Source: Siphonodentalium dalli (lineage: Eukaryota > Mollusca > Scaphopoda > Gadilida > Siphonodentaliidae). Taken from it: a stretch of DNA of 64,000 nt. This document shows positions 54,283 to 64,000 of this stretch, one piece after another. The notes under the pieces were generated by a model. The model did not search any database. It saw only the letters and a list, made by a program, of their open reading frames with translations, and was not told the DNA's origin. Location of the stretch: positions 103,386,278 through 103,450,277 of the forward strand of contig CP136069.1 in the NCBI GenBank assembly GCA_032622095.1, read 5' to 3'. Both the position numbers and the translations under genes were made by a program. The first letter of the stretch is position 1, and each line of letters starts with the position of its first letter.

Positions 54283-56080
54283 ATATACTCGTCGTCATTT
54301 TGACATTGGTTAGAATTTTCTTATCGAACAATCGATATGGATACAAATTCACTATACGCAGTTTGATGCATCATGCTATCAAATTTCATCGAAACATATG
54401 CAACTATATGGAAACGTTGTCACCATGCCATCTCGCACAGTTATTATGGGATCTGCTATTGTCTTGAAGGTTTCAATCACAACAAGCTGAGAATGTTACT
54501 GATATATTGTCGTGACATTCACCTGTTAAAACAAGAACTGTGTTTCCAAGTGAGTGGACAATTTCATGGCTTATACATGTTACCAAAAAGTATGCCATTA
54601 AGATGTTTTACTTTACATGCACATAAATTTGAGTTTTAACTGTGATACATGTAGCTTTATTCCTTTTAGTCTTAAAAGGGCGTTCCCGATTCATATGTTT
54701 TAGAATGGTCGACATTAGTATTACTCGGAACGATGGCTCGGATTTTCAGCTGCTATCTCTTTTTATTTACAGCCATTATTTATACAGTAGTCACGCGCGC
54801 ACAGTCTTTATCGAGGTAGTCTTTATCGAGGTAGATACCAAGTTTGATTCTCTTCAAAGTCTCATAAGTATTTTCTGTTACTTTATGAATTGAGGATTTA
54901 TGTTTAATAAAAACTATGCTCGTAATAGAAGCACTAATATATATTCTTCAGTTACGAATAAAACTAATTTCGACCATTCTGAAACATATGAATCGTAATG
55001 CCTACAGGGAAATCATATTGTTACCACGGAACTTGGCTATTTCTATGGTAAATTAGCAATTAAGAGCAAGACATTGGTGTTGACTCATGAAAAATACCAT
55101 TGGTATGACCGTTTAGTTACTAGTATGGTCTTGATATTAATTAAACGGTGTTGAACCGTAAAAAATACAACGGTCTGACAGTTACTGGTTACAGTCTGCC
55201 AGTTACTTAAACGGTTTTGTACCGTGGAACATGCTACAGCTACAGGTATGTATAACAACCCAAGGTTGGCAGCGATGTTGCGCGGTGTGCCACCGTTAAA
55301 AAGACGGCTATTTTTTTTATCAGTGTATGTTAAGCGGATAGTATGCTCTATTTCCTGCAAACGGTTTCGACATTATCGAAGTTGCTTCAGCATCACTAAC
55401 TTAGACGGTTCAAACGAAACATTTTATCGATTCTATACTAATTTGAATGGTCCGCCAATTCCTTGCAATGCAAAATCTAGATTGCTTCTGCAAAGTGACT
55501 TGAACTCCAGGAAGTATGAGTCTTTCTTGCAAAAGGGTATCACAATGGAGACTTTCAGTTAACTGAACTCTCTATGTGTCATATTATTGTCCTTCCGTGT
55601 TAAATTTGTAATTTTCTCCTGTCGCATATCATCAACAAACTGTGTATCCACAAACCAGCTTTTTGTTTGATGAACAGGTTTGTGTTGGGGAAGGCGTTAT
55701 AAGTGCATGGCGACAGCACATTTTCAATGTAACTCCTGTAATGATATCCTCGGCCTTCACTAATTTCTTCTGTATTGAAGAACACATCCACTGTTTCAAT
55801 TGTTTGTTGGGACCTGTTTGTGATCAAAATCCGTTTTTAAAACAAGGGTGACAACTGTTTTGTTATCTGACAAAGGAGTACACGCGAGCCTCCTCAATGA
55901 CAGACCTATATATAAGTGCGCGCGTATATCCTTTAATCCAGTTCGAAGAGTTAATTTTATGTTGGAATCCCCGCTTTTTAGAAAACAAAACATTCACAAG
56001 TTGGATCAATTAACATACCCATTATTTGCGTAGCTATTGTCCGGTCAGTTTGCTGGTCGCATGGTGTGAATCGGTTCACG
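54283..56080. other. Unassigned stretch with one foldback repeat
   Basis: Inverted copies of CGATTCATATGTTTYAGAAT and GGTCGAMATTAG lie at 54687-54719 and 54965-54997, outlining a ~310-bp MITE-like unit. Near 55100-55230, short AACGGTxTTGxACCGT palindromes and a duplicated TCTG(A/C)CAGTTAC occur. Frames at 55224-55562 and 55642-56033 show no known domain. Confidence 0.45.
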
Positions 56081-56084
56081 TAGT

Positions 56085-57385
56085 CAGTTACCTGATTTTG
56101 AGGTTTGTAATAGTGAAGATCTTAATAAAAAAAATTCAGAGGAATTAATCCGTCTATGCATTAGTAAGTTGAAAAATAATAAAGCTACATCTGATGATGG
56201 CATTCGGAATGAATATTTAAGAGTTTCAGCCGATAAAATGATGCCAATTTATGTTTGCCTGTTCAATTTAATATTCGATTCTGGTTGCATACCAGATGAT
56301 TGGTTGATTGGTAACATTCACCCTTTATACAAGAAAAAAGGATCACGAGATGACCCCAATAACTACAGGGAATCACAATATTGAGTTGCTTTGGCAAACT
56401 ATTTACCTCCGTATTAAATAACAGACTAAATCTCTTTATTGAATCGCGAAATGTATTAAACGATAACCAGACAGGATTTAGAAAGGGATACTCTACTCTT
56501 GATAATTTGTATACAATGAGATCATTAATCGAACTATTTCAACTGCATTACAAGAAAAAACTTTACGCGGCATTTATTGATCTGGAGAAAGCTTTTGATT
56601 CTGTTTGGAAGCAGGGACTTTGGTATAAGATGTCAATTGATGGTATCGGGGTAAAATGATGAGGGTTATTGTGAATATGTATGATTCTATCAAATCTAGA
56701 GTTGTTTTCAACGGTAAAAGATCTGATGTTTTCGTGTCAAATGTAGGAGTGAGGCAAGGTAGCAATTTATCTCCCTTATTATTTTCGATGTACTTAAATG
56801 ATTTAACGAAATTTCTCGTGGAATCTGACGTAAGCGGCTTGAAAACCACGTCTGGCGAACTCTGAAACATTAGATATATATATGAAGCTGTTCGTCATGC
56901 TTTATGCTGATGATACGGTTCTAATGGCTGAATCCACACACGCACTGTAATATTCACTTGATTTATTTGCTGACTACTGTGATATCTGTAACCTTAGGGT
57001 AAACATCTCAAAAACAAAGTTAGTCAGTTTCGCCAAACGAAAACCAAAACATTACCCAGCAATAAATTTCCTTGGAAACCAACTACAATATGTCGATGCG
57101 TTTAACTACCTTGGTGTTCATTTTGGTAGAACATGTTCTTTCAATGCCATGAAGCAATACACTTGTAACAAAGCCACCAAAGCGATGTATGATTTGATTA
57201 AGATCGGAAAACGAAATAACCTCTCTATTAAATGCATGTTCACGTTGTTTGATCAAATGGTGGTAACACTACTTACATACGGCAGTGAGATATGGGGGCT
57301 TGGTGATATAAGTTCTATTGAACGAGTACATTTAAAGTTTTGTAAGATTATTCTAAACCTCAAAAAGTCAACTCCAACATATATC
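56085..57385 (+). pseudogene. L1-like LINE reverse transcriptase fragment
   Basis: The RT domain is split among several frames: KLKNNKATSDDGIRNEYLRV, IPDDWLIGNIHPLYKKKGSR, NNYRE, FRKGYSTLDN, AAFIDLEKAFDSVWKQGLWY (motif A), VGVRQGSNLSPLLFSMYLND (motif B), MLYADDTVLMA (motif C, ~56898), YLGVHFGRTCSF and LLTYGSEIWGL. The motif wording is closest to the L1-like ORF2 at 25629-28193. Breaks occur at about 56375, 56655, 56865 and 56950. It stops abruptly near 57385, where a different LINE begins. Confidence 0.8.
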
Positions 57386-57800
57386 GTATTTAGTCTAATT
57401 TTCGAATGGTCTAAAAAATGGCTAGTGAAATTTAATCCCATGAAAACAGAATCACTCTTAGTATCATGGAAAAATAACATAATCGACTACTCTCCCTTTC
57501 TGATGTCGGGCATGAATATTGTAGAAGTCGAAACTCACAAACATTTAGGTCTTACTTTTAACAGAGACGGTACGTGGAAAGATCACATCACTGATATTGA
57601 AAATTGAGCCGCAAGTCGAATGTATATAATAAGAAATTATAAATTCATACTGGACATGAGAACCCTTGGGTGTATATACTTGTCATATACCAGTCCATTG
57701 TGGGGTAATTGCTCAGTTGAAGGTTCAACCTTTCTGGAAGATATTCAATACGAGGCTGCTAAATTAGTCACGGGAGCAACAAGAAGCTACAGTAAATAAT
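57386..57800 (+). pseudogene. RT thumb fragment of a second LINE, joined to the first
   Basis: Codons FEWSKKWLVKFNPMKTESLL, THKHLGLTFNRDGTWKDHI, YTSPLWGNCS and YEAAKLVTGATRS are the post-YADD region of a CR1/jockey-like RT, comparable with 12307-14245 (WLVSFNPLKTN, QKHLGLQIQSN, FEAARIISGLTRS). A TGA at 57605 and another stop at ~57797 interrupt it. It follows the L1-like fragment with no spacer, so the junction is an insertion or recombination point. Confidence 0.7.
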
Positions 57801-57959
57801 CATTATTATGGGAAACCGGTTGCGACACACTATCTAGCAGGAGAGAAAACACTAAACTTGTGCATTTTTTAAAAATGATTAAGAGAACCACGCCCCTTAC
57901 TTATATACTCTCGTTCCTATTGAATCTGGAAGTCTAACCAATTATAATTTCAGACAAAA

Positions 57960-58400
57960 GGGTCTCAGTACTCCAAGAGTTTACTCGACAAGATACGAAA
58001 TTTAATTTCAACTAATAGCTTCCTGAAATTAGCCAAAATTACAAGATGACAGATGTGTGGGTTGTAAAGATAAGTAGAACATAACATATATATTTGGGGA
58101 ATGTGAACACGATCAAGTTTTCCTGAAAGATATCCATTCGTGGGGTAACCGAAAGAACGTCAACTTGAAAGCGACAAAGCGAACAATGATAATAGGGTCC
58201 TGATGCTGTGTAAATGGAAACTGTACCACTTATTTCTTCTGGCTCACAGTGAAACCATATCTATAGAACAAAATTCACACAAGAAAAACTAACAATTCTA
58301 TCATTTCTAGGCGATTTACTCTTTCGATATAAATGTGTAAAATATAATTCCCGCCGTGAATCGAAATTTGAACAATTCAAAAAAAAAAAGACTGGTTCTT
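57960..58400 (+). pseudogene. Probable LINE C-terminal remnant
   Basis: Scattered frames contain CVGC, HNIYIWGECEHDQVFLKDIH and EQFKKKK-like wording, which recalls the C-terminal Cys-His segment of L1-type ORF2 proteins. Stops are frequent, and the assignment is weak. Confidence 0.35.
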
Positions 58401-59006
58401 GCTCAAATTGTGGATGAAACCTCACAATAATTACTCTTATTACTATCAGAAAATTCAGTATTATTATTACTATTGTATATTACTCGTACTATTCATAGCC
58501 GTCCCTGGGTTGCCTCGAATGAACACATAAACGCCTACCGCATACATAATCAATTACTACACCCCTTCCTTATTTATATATACCCTCATAGCCTGTTCCT
58601 ATTCTCTTTTAGAGATACCATATCAACGTGTTTACCATCTATAACAGCCAATCTTCACCCACGGAACTGAGGTTACGTTCACACACCTCGACAATTTTCC
58701 CGTCAAATATTCTCGCGATTCGTCAAACAGAGGCTATGTATATATATGAATGACAAAACTTGGATTCATAAAATATTTTCTTTTAGCTTTACAGAATATG
58801 ATTTTAAATACAAAAAACAGAGAGGTAAATTGTTAGATGTTGATACTGTTATACTATACGTAACAGCAGGACACGGTTCTTCTATTCCACAGATCCTTTA
58901 ACTGTAGCAAGAGAAATATGCCATCGGTTGGATGAGGAACTAGTAACATACCAAGAAAAAAGGTGGTCCCAATGCAAGAATAATGACGGGTATAGATATA
59001 AATATA
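58401..59006. other. Unassigned AT-rich stretch
   Basis: Short frames only. A protein-like reading around 58760-59050 (TWIHKIFSFSFTEYDFKYKK) is interrupted and not recognised. Confidence 0.35.
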
Positions 59007-59152
59007 GGATCTCTAATTCGTCGCAATTCTATACGAAATTTATTAACTGAGTGCACTAAATTATATTCGAGCAGAGTTTTAGCCAGGCTCGAATAGAATT
59101 TAGTGGACGTGGTTATTACATTTCGTACAGAATTGCGACGAATTTTAGATCC
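59007..59152. repeat. Palindromic foldback repeat, ~65-bp arms
   Basis: GGATCTCTAATTCGTCGCAA ... ATTATATTCGAGC and its inverted complement enclose a ~14-base loop (AGAGTTTTAGCCAG). A few mismatches are present. It is probably a small foldback MITE. Confidence 0.7.
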
Positions 59153-59689
59153 ATTTTATCACAAAATCACATTTAGCAAGGAATATGATCTCGAAATGGC
59201 TGGCTTTAAAACAAAATAATATTGATTTCATTATCACAACCAAACAGAAAGTACAGACACCTTCAAGAAAAAGTATAGTTCCATTTTAAATGTGTCTTCT
59301 CATGTTGACAAAATTGTCCAACCACCCTTATCACACATGTTTAACTAGCAGTCAACACTAGATAACCCAACACAAATTGAATATCATAATTATAATCTAA
59401 TTAACATACTAATATGAAGTTCCGGCATTGACACCGATATCATTGTGCTAAGCTCTTACGTCACTATCTTGTGTGCAGATAATACACGTGTGTCTTACCG
59501 AAGAATATGAGACCGGATTTAGGGGCTAATTATGTGATAAATATATATTACTTACATGGAGTGGAGAGGGACATTATACTCTTCTATAATGAATATAGGC
59601 TAAGAACAACGTTTATCTATTTCTCCCAGTTCTTCTTAGTGGTGATATTCATTACACATTATTACCCAATTCGATGCCTTGGATCCCTT

Positions 59690-60230
59690 TAAACCAAACG
59701 CATCGATTGAATGGCGTACGATTCCGGCACACTCGCGTCCAAATAAATAGTATGCCGTGCGACAATGTGGAGTTATTCCCACGCTTTATTTTCTGTTCTG
59801 GGGGCGTCAAGCAGATGAGAAAGAAAGTTATTCAGTTTTGGCGGTTAAAAATGATAAATAAAGATATTACGAGCTTGACAAACTGGTCACAAACATCCTT
59901 CCAAAACGGAAACCCTCCTTATATCCCGTAAGAGCAATCCAGTTGACCACCCACCCCTTTATATGCCAGATGCTTCTATAAATGACGTGCATAGAACAAA
60001 CATTTATGTCTCTCCTTTAACGATCACGGTTCGTATGTACAACAATTATATCTCTGATACCTCTAAATGCACATGTGGATACGAAGTCGAAGATGCCTTT
60101 CATTATTTCTTTGAGTGCCCCCTGTATGCTACCGAAAGATGCGAACTTTTCAATAAGATTGCAGCCCACCAATTTATAATATCTAACATTTCCTCCTTAT
60201 AGTACAGAGGCCAGACAAGAAAAAAATAAT
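59690..60230 (+). pseudogene. CR1/jockey-like LINE C-terminal remnant
   Basis: The frame 59963-60202 encodes YNNYISDTSKCTCGYEVEDA followed by FHYFFECPLYATERCELF, matching the C-terminal cluster of the LINE at 12307-14245 (CTCGYHEETAFHFIFMC then PLYPLERQ). Preceding codons to ~59690 are in another frame and degraded. No RT domain is attached. Confidence 0.7.
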
Positions 60231-60973
60231 TTCGTCGACATCGGAATGTATATAACTGAAACCATTTTTTTCAATTAGGCAGTGTATCTGTGGACCATCC
60301 AATACCGGTAGTCAACAGTTTAAGGTGTGCGGCGACTTTTTTTGGTCAAATATGTAGATTTGACGTAAAAAAAACACTATTTTTAATAAAAAGTTATTTA
60401 TCCAAATTTTTGAATACTAAGAACATCCAAATTTTTTTCATGTGTAATACTATGAATATTCTACCTGAAAATGCAACCAAATAATTTAATAATTTAGTAG
60501 AAATTTTTTTTTTCTAAAAAAGTTCAATTATTTGGAGAAAATTTTGATATTTTATCAATCTTAAATTATTTTTTCCCCAAGAATTTTTAATCCTTACATG
60601 GAGTTTATGGCCTCAAAATTTGCCTTGATTTATTCCCTTAATAATAGGATAGAATATAATGTCATACATACAATAGTTTGAACATTATTATAAATATACT
60701 ACCCCTCCCCCTAAAAAAATAAAAATCCCGAAATTTTCTATATTTAGGTATAATCCGATAAAATGTAAAAATATGTATAATAGGTCATTCCTGGAAGTCT
60801 GCTGATATTTATATCAGATTGTGGTGGGTTCATTGATTAACAACATCACTTCAAACAATGTGACTATTCACTAAAATATGCAAATTTGATACAAAATTGT
60901 TTGAATTTGAGATTCATAATTTATATTTTCATTTAAAATTTGAATACCAGAATCTCACATTGTTTTAAACAGT
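60231..60973. other. AT-rich non-coding stretch
   Basis: Poly-A and poly-T runs and no supported frame. It lies downstream of the minus-strand gene at the window's end and would hold its 3' UTR. No obvious AATAAA was assigned. Confidence 0.4.
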
Positions 60974-63900
60974 TCAATCATGTGTATCATCCAAAGATGA
61001 GTCACTGTCACAATTGTCCACTATATTGTCCAGATTGTATGGGTTTAAACAATTCAGCTGACATTTACAGGTGAGTGAACAATTCAAGTTGGATTTTCGA
61101 CAGCTACATCTGGACAAAGAACATCTGGAACTTGAACATTTACATGTTGTGATTTATTGAAATGTTTTTGGTAATGGCTCGGCAGTCATGAGATTCGGTG
61201 TCATGCCTCCTTCGTCTTCTTTCCAACCGTAACTGGTAGGAGATGGTAACTTCGGAACAGACGTGAGGGCTGCATACCACACAAATGTTTGGTATTGACT
61301 GCGGAGTAGATGTTGATGCATACAATCTTTAGTTGGTGGAAGTTTTGATAAGTCTGCTAGTTGATGGAACATTTCAGCCCTGAATTCATTCACACCACAT
61401 GCATTTGATGATAGAGAATCAAGTTGCATGATAAACTTTTCTGCCAGAAGTTTATCAAACTCACCATACAGGTCAATAGGTTGTAGCAGGGAAGGGGTCT
61501 TCATGTATTTCTTCCAAGTAGACTTCTTCCCTTTTCCATATAGTTGACTGGTTGTATCACATCCTGTAACTGCATGGTAAATTGGCAAACCATTAATTAC
61601 TGATGCAGGAAAATTCTTTTCTATATCATTAATTGACATCCCGGTTTCAATGACAGAAAGCAAATCATATTTAATGTCCTCGGTAGCCAAATCATTAGTT
61701 GAAATGCACATAAGGTTGTTGTCTCTTCGAGAAAATGGATTGAATTGTTCTACCTTTGATTTCACCTTCTGTACATCTTCTTCATCTTTCTTGATCTTTG
61801 GAGAGTACCTATCTGTTGACATATTGATAGTTGCACCAGTCTTCATTCCGATCAAGGAACATCCAACTTCAACGTTCTTGGTCCTTTCACCACATGTTTA
61901 AAGCATCCAGCGGTCCAAAGCAGTCCTGTTCCTAGTTATACCAACTAAACCGCCTGATGTCTTGCATTTCCGATTAGTGTGTTCTAGTGCTATATCAACC
62001 GACACATGGTTAAACCTCTCGCCTGTTTCTTTTATGACAAAGTTACCATTCTTAAATTCTGCATGAACTGTAGGAAAGTTGGAATCCAGGTTCTCCATCT
62101 CATGCAGATATACAATTCCCCATCTTGTGTAGTTCACATGGTCATATACAGCCATCAGCGGCAGCATTCTCCTAAACATATCTAGATGTTGATTCCATTG
62201 CCCTTCTCTCTCAGCTCGAATAAAGCACAATAAAATTTGAACAAAATTGATGTACTGCAACCAGTATTGAAATGTGCTGTTCTCGGAATTTAATTCACAG
62301 AATAAATCAAGCTTGTTAGATAATTTCCCCATCTTCATCATCATTGTTTCCGATACCTGTCTACAGCTGTCCATGTCCTTCCTTACCTCAAAATATGTAG
62401 ATAACTTCTTTCCCTCATAATCCAAGACATCAAATCTTGTATCCTCATGCTCCCGAAGCCAGCTCTGATATTCCTGGAACAATATTCTGTACATCGCCTC
62501 GAACATTAGCTTGTGTGCACGAACAGACCTGTTCCACAACTTCCCCTTCATTATCTTGTCAGATGTACATTCACTATATATCACAGAGTCTATCCATATG
62601 TCAGTCAAGCCAGAAAAAGCAAAATGTTGCCCAATTACTCGAAGGAAATTTAAAGCTATATGAAAACTTCCCATCCTGATAACGACATTTGAGAATTTTT
62701 CTGGCAACAACCAAACAATTTCCTTTGCCTTGCAATAAAGTGCCTGGTCAAATGTAATAACAGTATTTGGTTGTGAGAAATATTTAGAAATATGGCAGCA
62801 TCGTAGAAGAACGGTAAGAATTGTGTCCATATCATTGGTTGGGGCAGGTATGATTGGTAAGTACCCGATAACTGATTTCTCTGATTGTACAGTGGACATT
62901 TTCTGGTTGTAGCCTGTCCAAGAAGGAACATACTGTTGATCACCATGATTCCGTGATATTAAGTAGACTAAATCCTTGTATTTGCTTTCTGATTGCAGGT
63001 CATCATTTGGTTTAACATCAATCCTGCCAAGCCCTTGTGGTGAAACATGGCCTGAAACATTTACAGACTCGACACTATTAAATGCTGGTGGGACAGATTT
63101 AAGAACTTTATCCCGTTGTATTCTATGAATTTCTATCACTCCGCTGTATTTTGCATGAAGCAGTGCTGTCATCCGGTTTGTCTACGGCTCTCTGAAAAGC
63201 TGCCACTTGTGTAACATGGAAGGTTCCTTTTCCATCTAGAGTCTCCTCAATGATGTTCAGGTTATCTGCAGCAAATTTAATAAATTGACCTTTCTGTAAA
63301 TTGTTGGGAATGAAAGTTGAATTGTTTAAATGGAATCTCTCTATCTGAGCATTTGCTTCCGTTGCGTCAATTCACTGAACAGTTTCATAAGAAATGCTAT
63401 GACCACCAGCATGTAGAAAGTTAACAAGAAACCTTGACCTAGATATATGGTGAACAACTACAGCTATATGCTTTGGAGTATTCCGATTACCATGGAACTT
63501 AGCATATACAATATCTTGGCCAAGATTTAGAATATTTTGATGAGTATCAGACTTCTTCTTGCGACTAAGAGTCAACTCATCTTGATTTGGATCCAGGATT
63601 AAGCTAAGAAGAGTATACAAGCTATCAAGAATACAGTCCTCAGCTGCCTTTGTAGAAATAGAGTAACCTATGTTTTTTGACGATTTCATATCGGAGTGAA
63701 CTCTCAATGCTACATGGTAGAATTCTTTCATAATACTAGTATCACTATCTTGATCCACTGATGCATCAGATTGAAAATTACATAGAAGTTCATTGTCTGT
63801 TGATTCAAACAAATTGTTCAGCTCCTCGATACTATTATCGTTTGTGCATGAAGAAAACACCAAGCTTGGGACTGTCTTATTTCTCTGTCTGCGAAATATA

Positions 63901-64000
63901 ATTTCCGGTCCATAGTGTGCTTGGAGTTTGAGTTTCAGTGTACTTGAGCGAATATTGTTGGCACTTGTTGGACAATTCTTAGATATGAGCTCTTCATATT
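60974..64000 (-). pseudogene. TGCDTTS-family protein remnant with Cys-rich tail
   Basis: A minus-strand coding region enters from beyond the right edge. The first part (64000-63372) reads LGQDIVYAKFHGNRNTPKHI and LHAGGHSISYE, then a TGA (63372-63374). Codons continue in frame with ADNLNIIEETLDGKGTFHVT, then a frameshift near 63170. Next come 424 codons (63172-61898) including WLLPEKFSNVVIRMGSFHIA, HTNRKCKTSGGLVGITRN and ALDRWML, then a single TAA. In the same frame follow FNPFSRRDNNLMCISTNDLA and GLPIYHAVTGCDTTSQLYGK, then a TAA at 61154-61156. Still in frame after that is a cysteine-rich tail (CKCSSSRCSLSRCSCRKSN...) to a stop at 60974-60976. Multicopy proteins of this layout are common in cnidarians, molluscs and crustaceans in my memory, without an agreed function; the GCDTTS block resembles the metal-binding GCD of FEN1/PIN-type nucleases. 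The segment usually separating RNxxALxRWM from the GCDTTS block appears much shorter here. It is either a pseudogene or a stop-readthrough oddity. Confidence 0.75.
61004..61153 (-). other. Cysteine-rich tail beyond an in-frame stop
   Basis: Directly after TAA the same frame encodes CKCSSSRCSLSRCSC, then LNCSLTCKCQLNC, with regular C-x-C and C-x3-C spacing. This is the conserved end of the family, so the stop is recent or tolerated. Confidence 0.7.

Overview
The window is eukaryotic, AT-rich and crowded with transposons. No bacterial gene organisation, CRISPR array, rRNA or tRNA is visible, and I found no complete host gene. A repeat at about 6560-8075, ending in a GGACGGACTACGGACGAGG and AGCTCCACCTGAGCT signature, resembles repeats I know from bivalve and other mollusc genomes. 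A bivalve is therefore my best guess for the organism, as an inference and not a proof.

Most of the sequence is a stack of nested mobile elements. Many boundaries can be dated relative to each other because an insertion splits a readable ORF or a second copy of the same repeat. Region by region: 1.6-6.6 kb holds two tandem units of a ~670-bp repeat, each split by an insertion; the first insertion (2002-3504, CAGGGG...CCCCTG ends) itself holds a palindromic MITE. 6.6-8.1 kb is a degenerate ~150-bp tandem repeat. 8.63-9.57 kb is a MITE-like element with 58-bp terminal inverted repeats. 11.2-14.7 kb (minus) is the endonuclease half of a LINE, split by another LINE with a 10-bp target-site duplication (TSD). 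14.8-18.4 kb is a plus-strand LINE reverse transcriptase (RT) pseudogene, split by a 1.75-kb giant palindrome flanked by GATATC. 18.4-31.7 kb is a two-ORF LINE with an unusual QADD reverse-transcriptase motif, interrupted by a MITE, by a complete L1-like LINE (22.9-28.4 kb) and by a small LINE tail. 31.7-40.9 kb (minus) is a second copy of the endonuclease LINE, split three times; one of its guests carries an intact 1038-codon endonuclease/RT ORF. 40.9-46.1 kb is mostly non-coding, with several foldback repeats. 46.1-53.1 kb is a second QADD LINE whose ORF1 holds two nonautonomous elements with perfect 8-bp TSDs. 53.3-54.25 kb is a ~160-bp tandem array. 56-60.2 kb holds decayed LINE fragments. 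60.97-64.0 kb (minus) is a multi-exon-scale coding remnant of a widespread invertebrate family with a TGCDTTS nuclease-like motif and a cysteine-rich tail; it carries three in-frame stops and a frameshift.

The most notable signals are: (1) a 2A-like ribosome-skipping motif (GDVETDPGP) in both copies of the endonuclease LINE, with Asp replacing the normally required Asn; (2) the 1745-bp palindromic foldback element, whose removal restores an RT reading frame; (3) the QADD RT family; (4) an L1-like ORF1 and ORF2 in the same frame, separated by one TAG; (5) the stop-riddled nuclease-like gene at the right edge. The identity of families rests on motif recognition by eye; no database search was possible.
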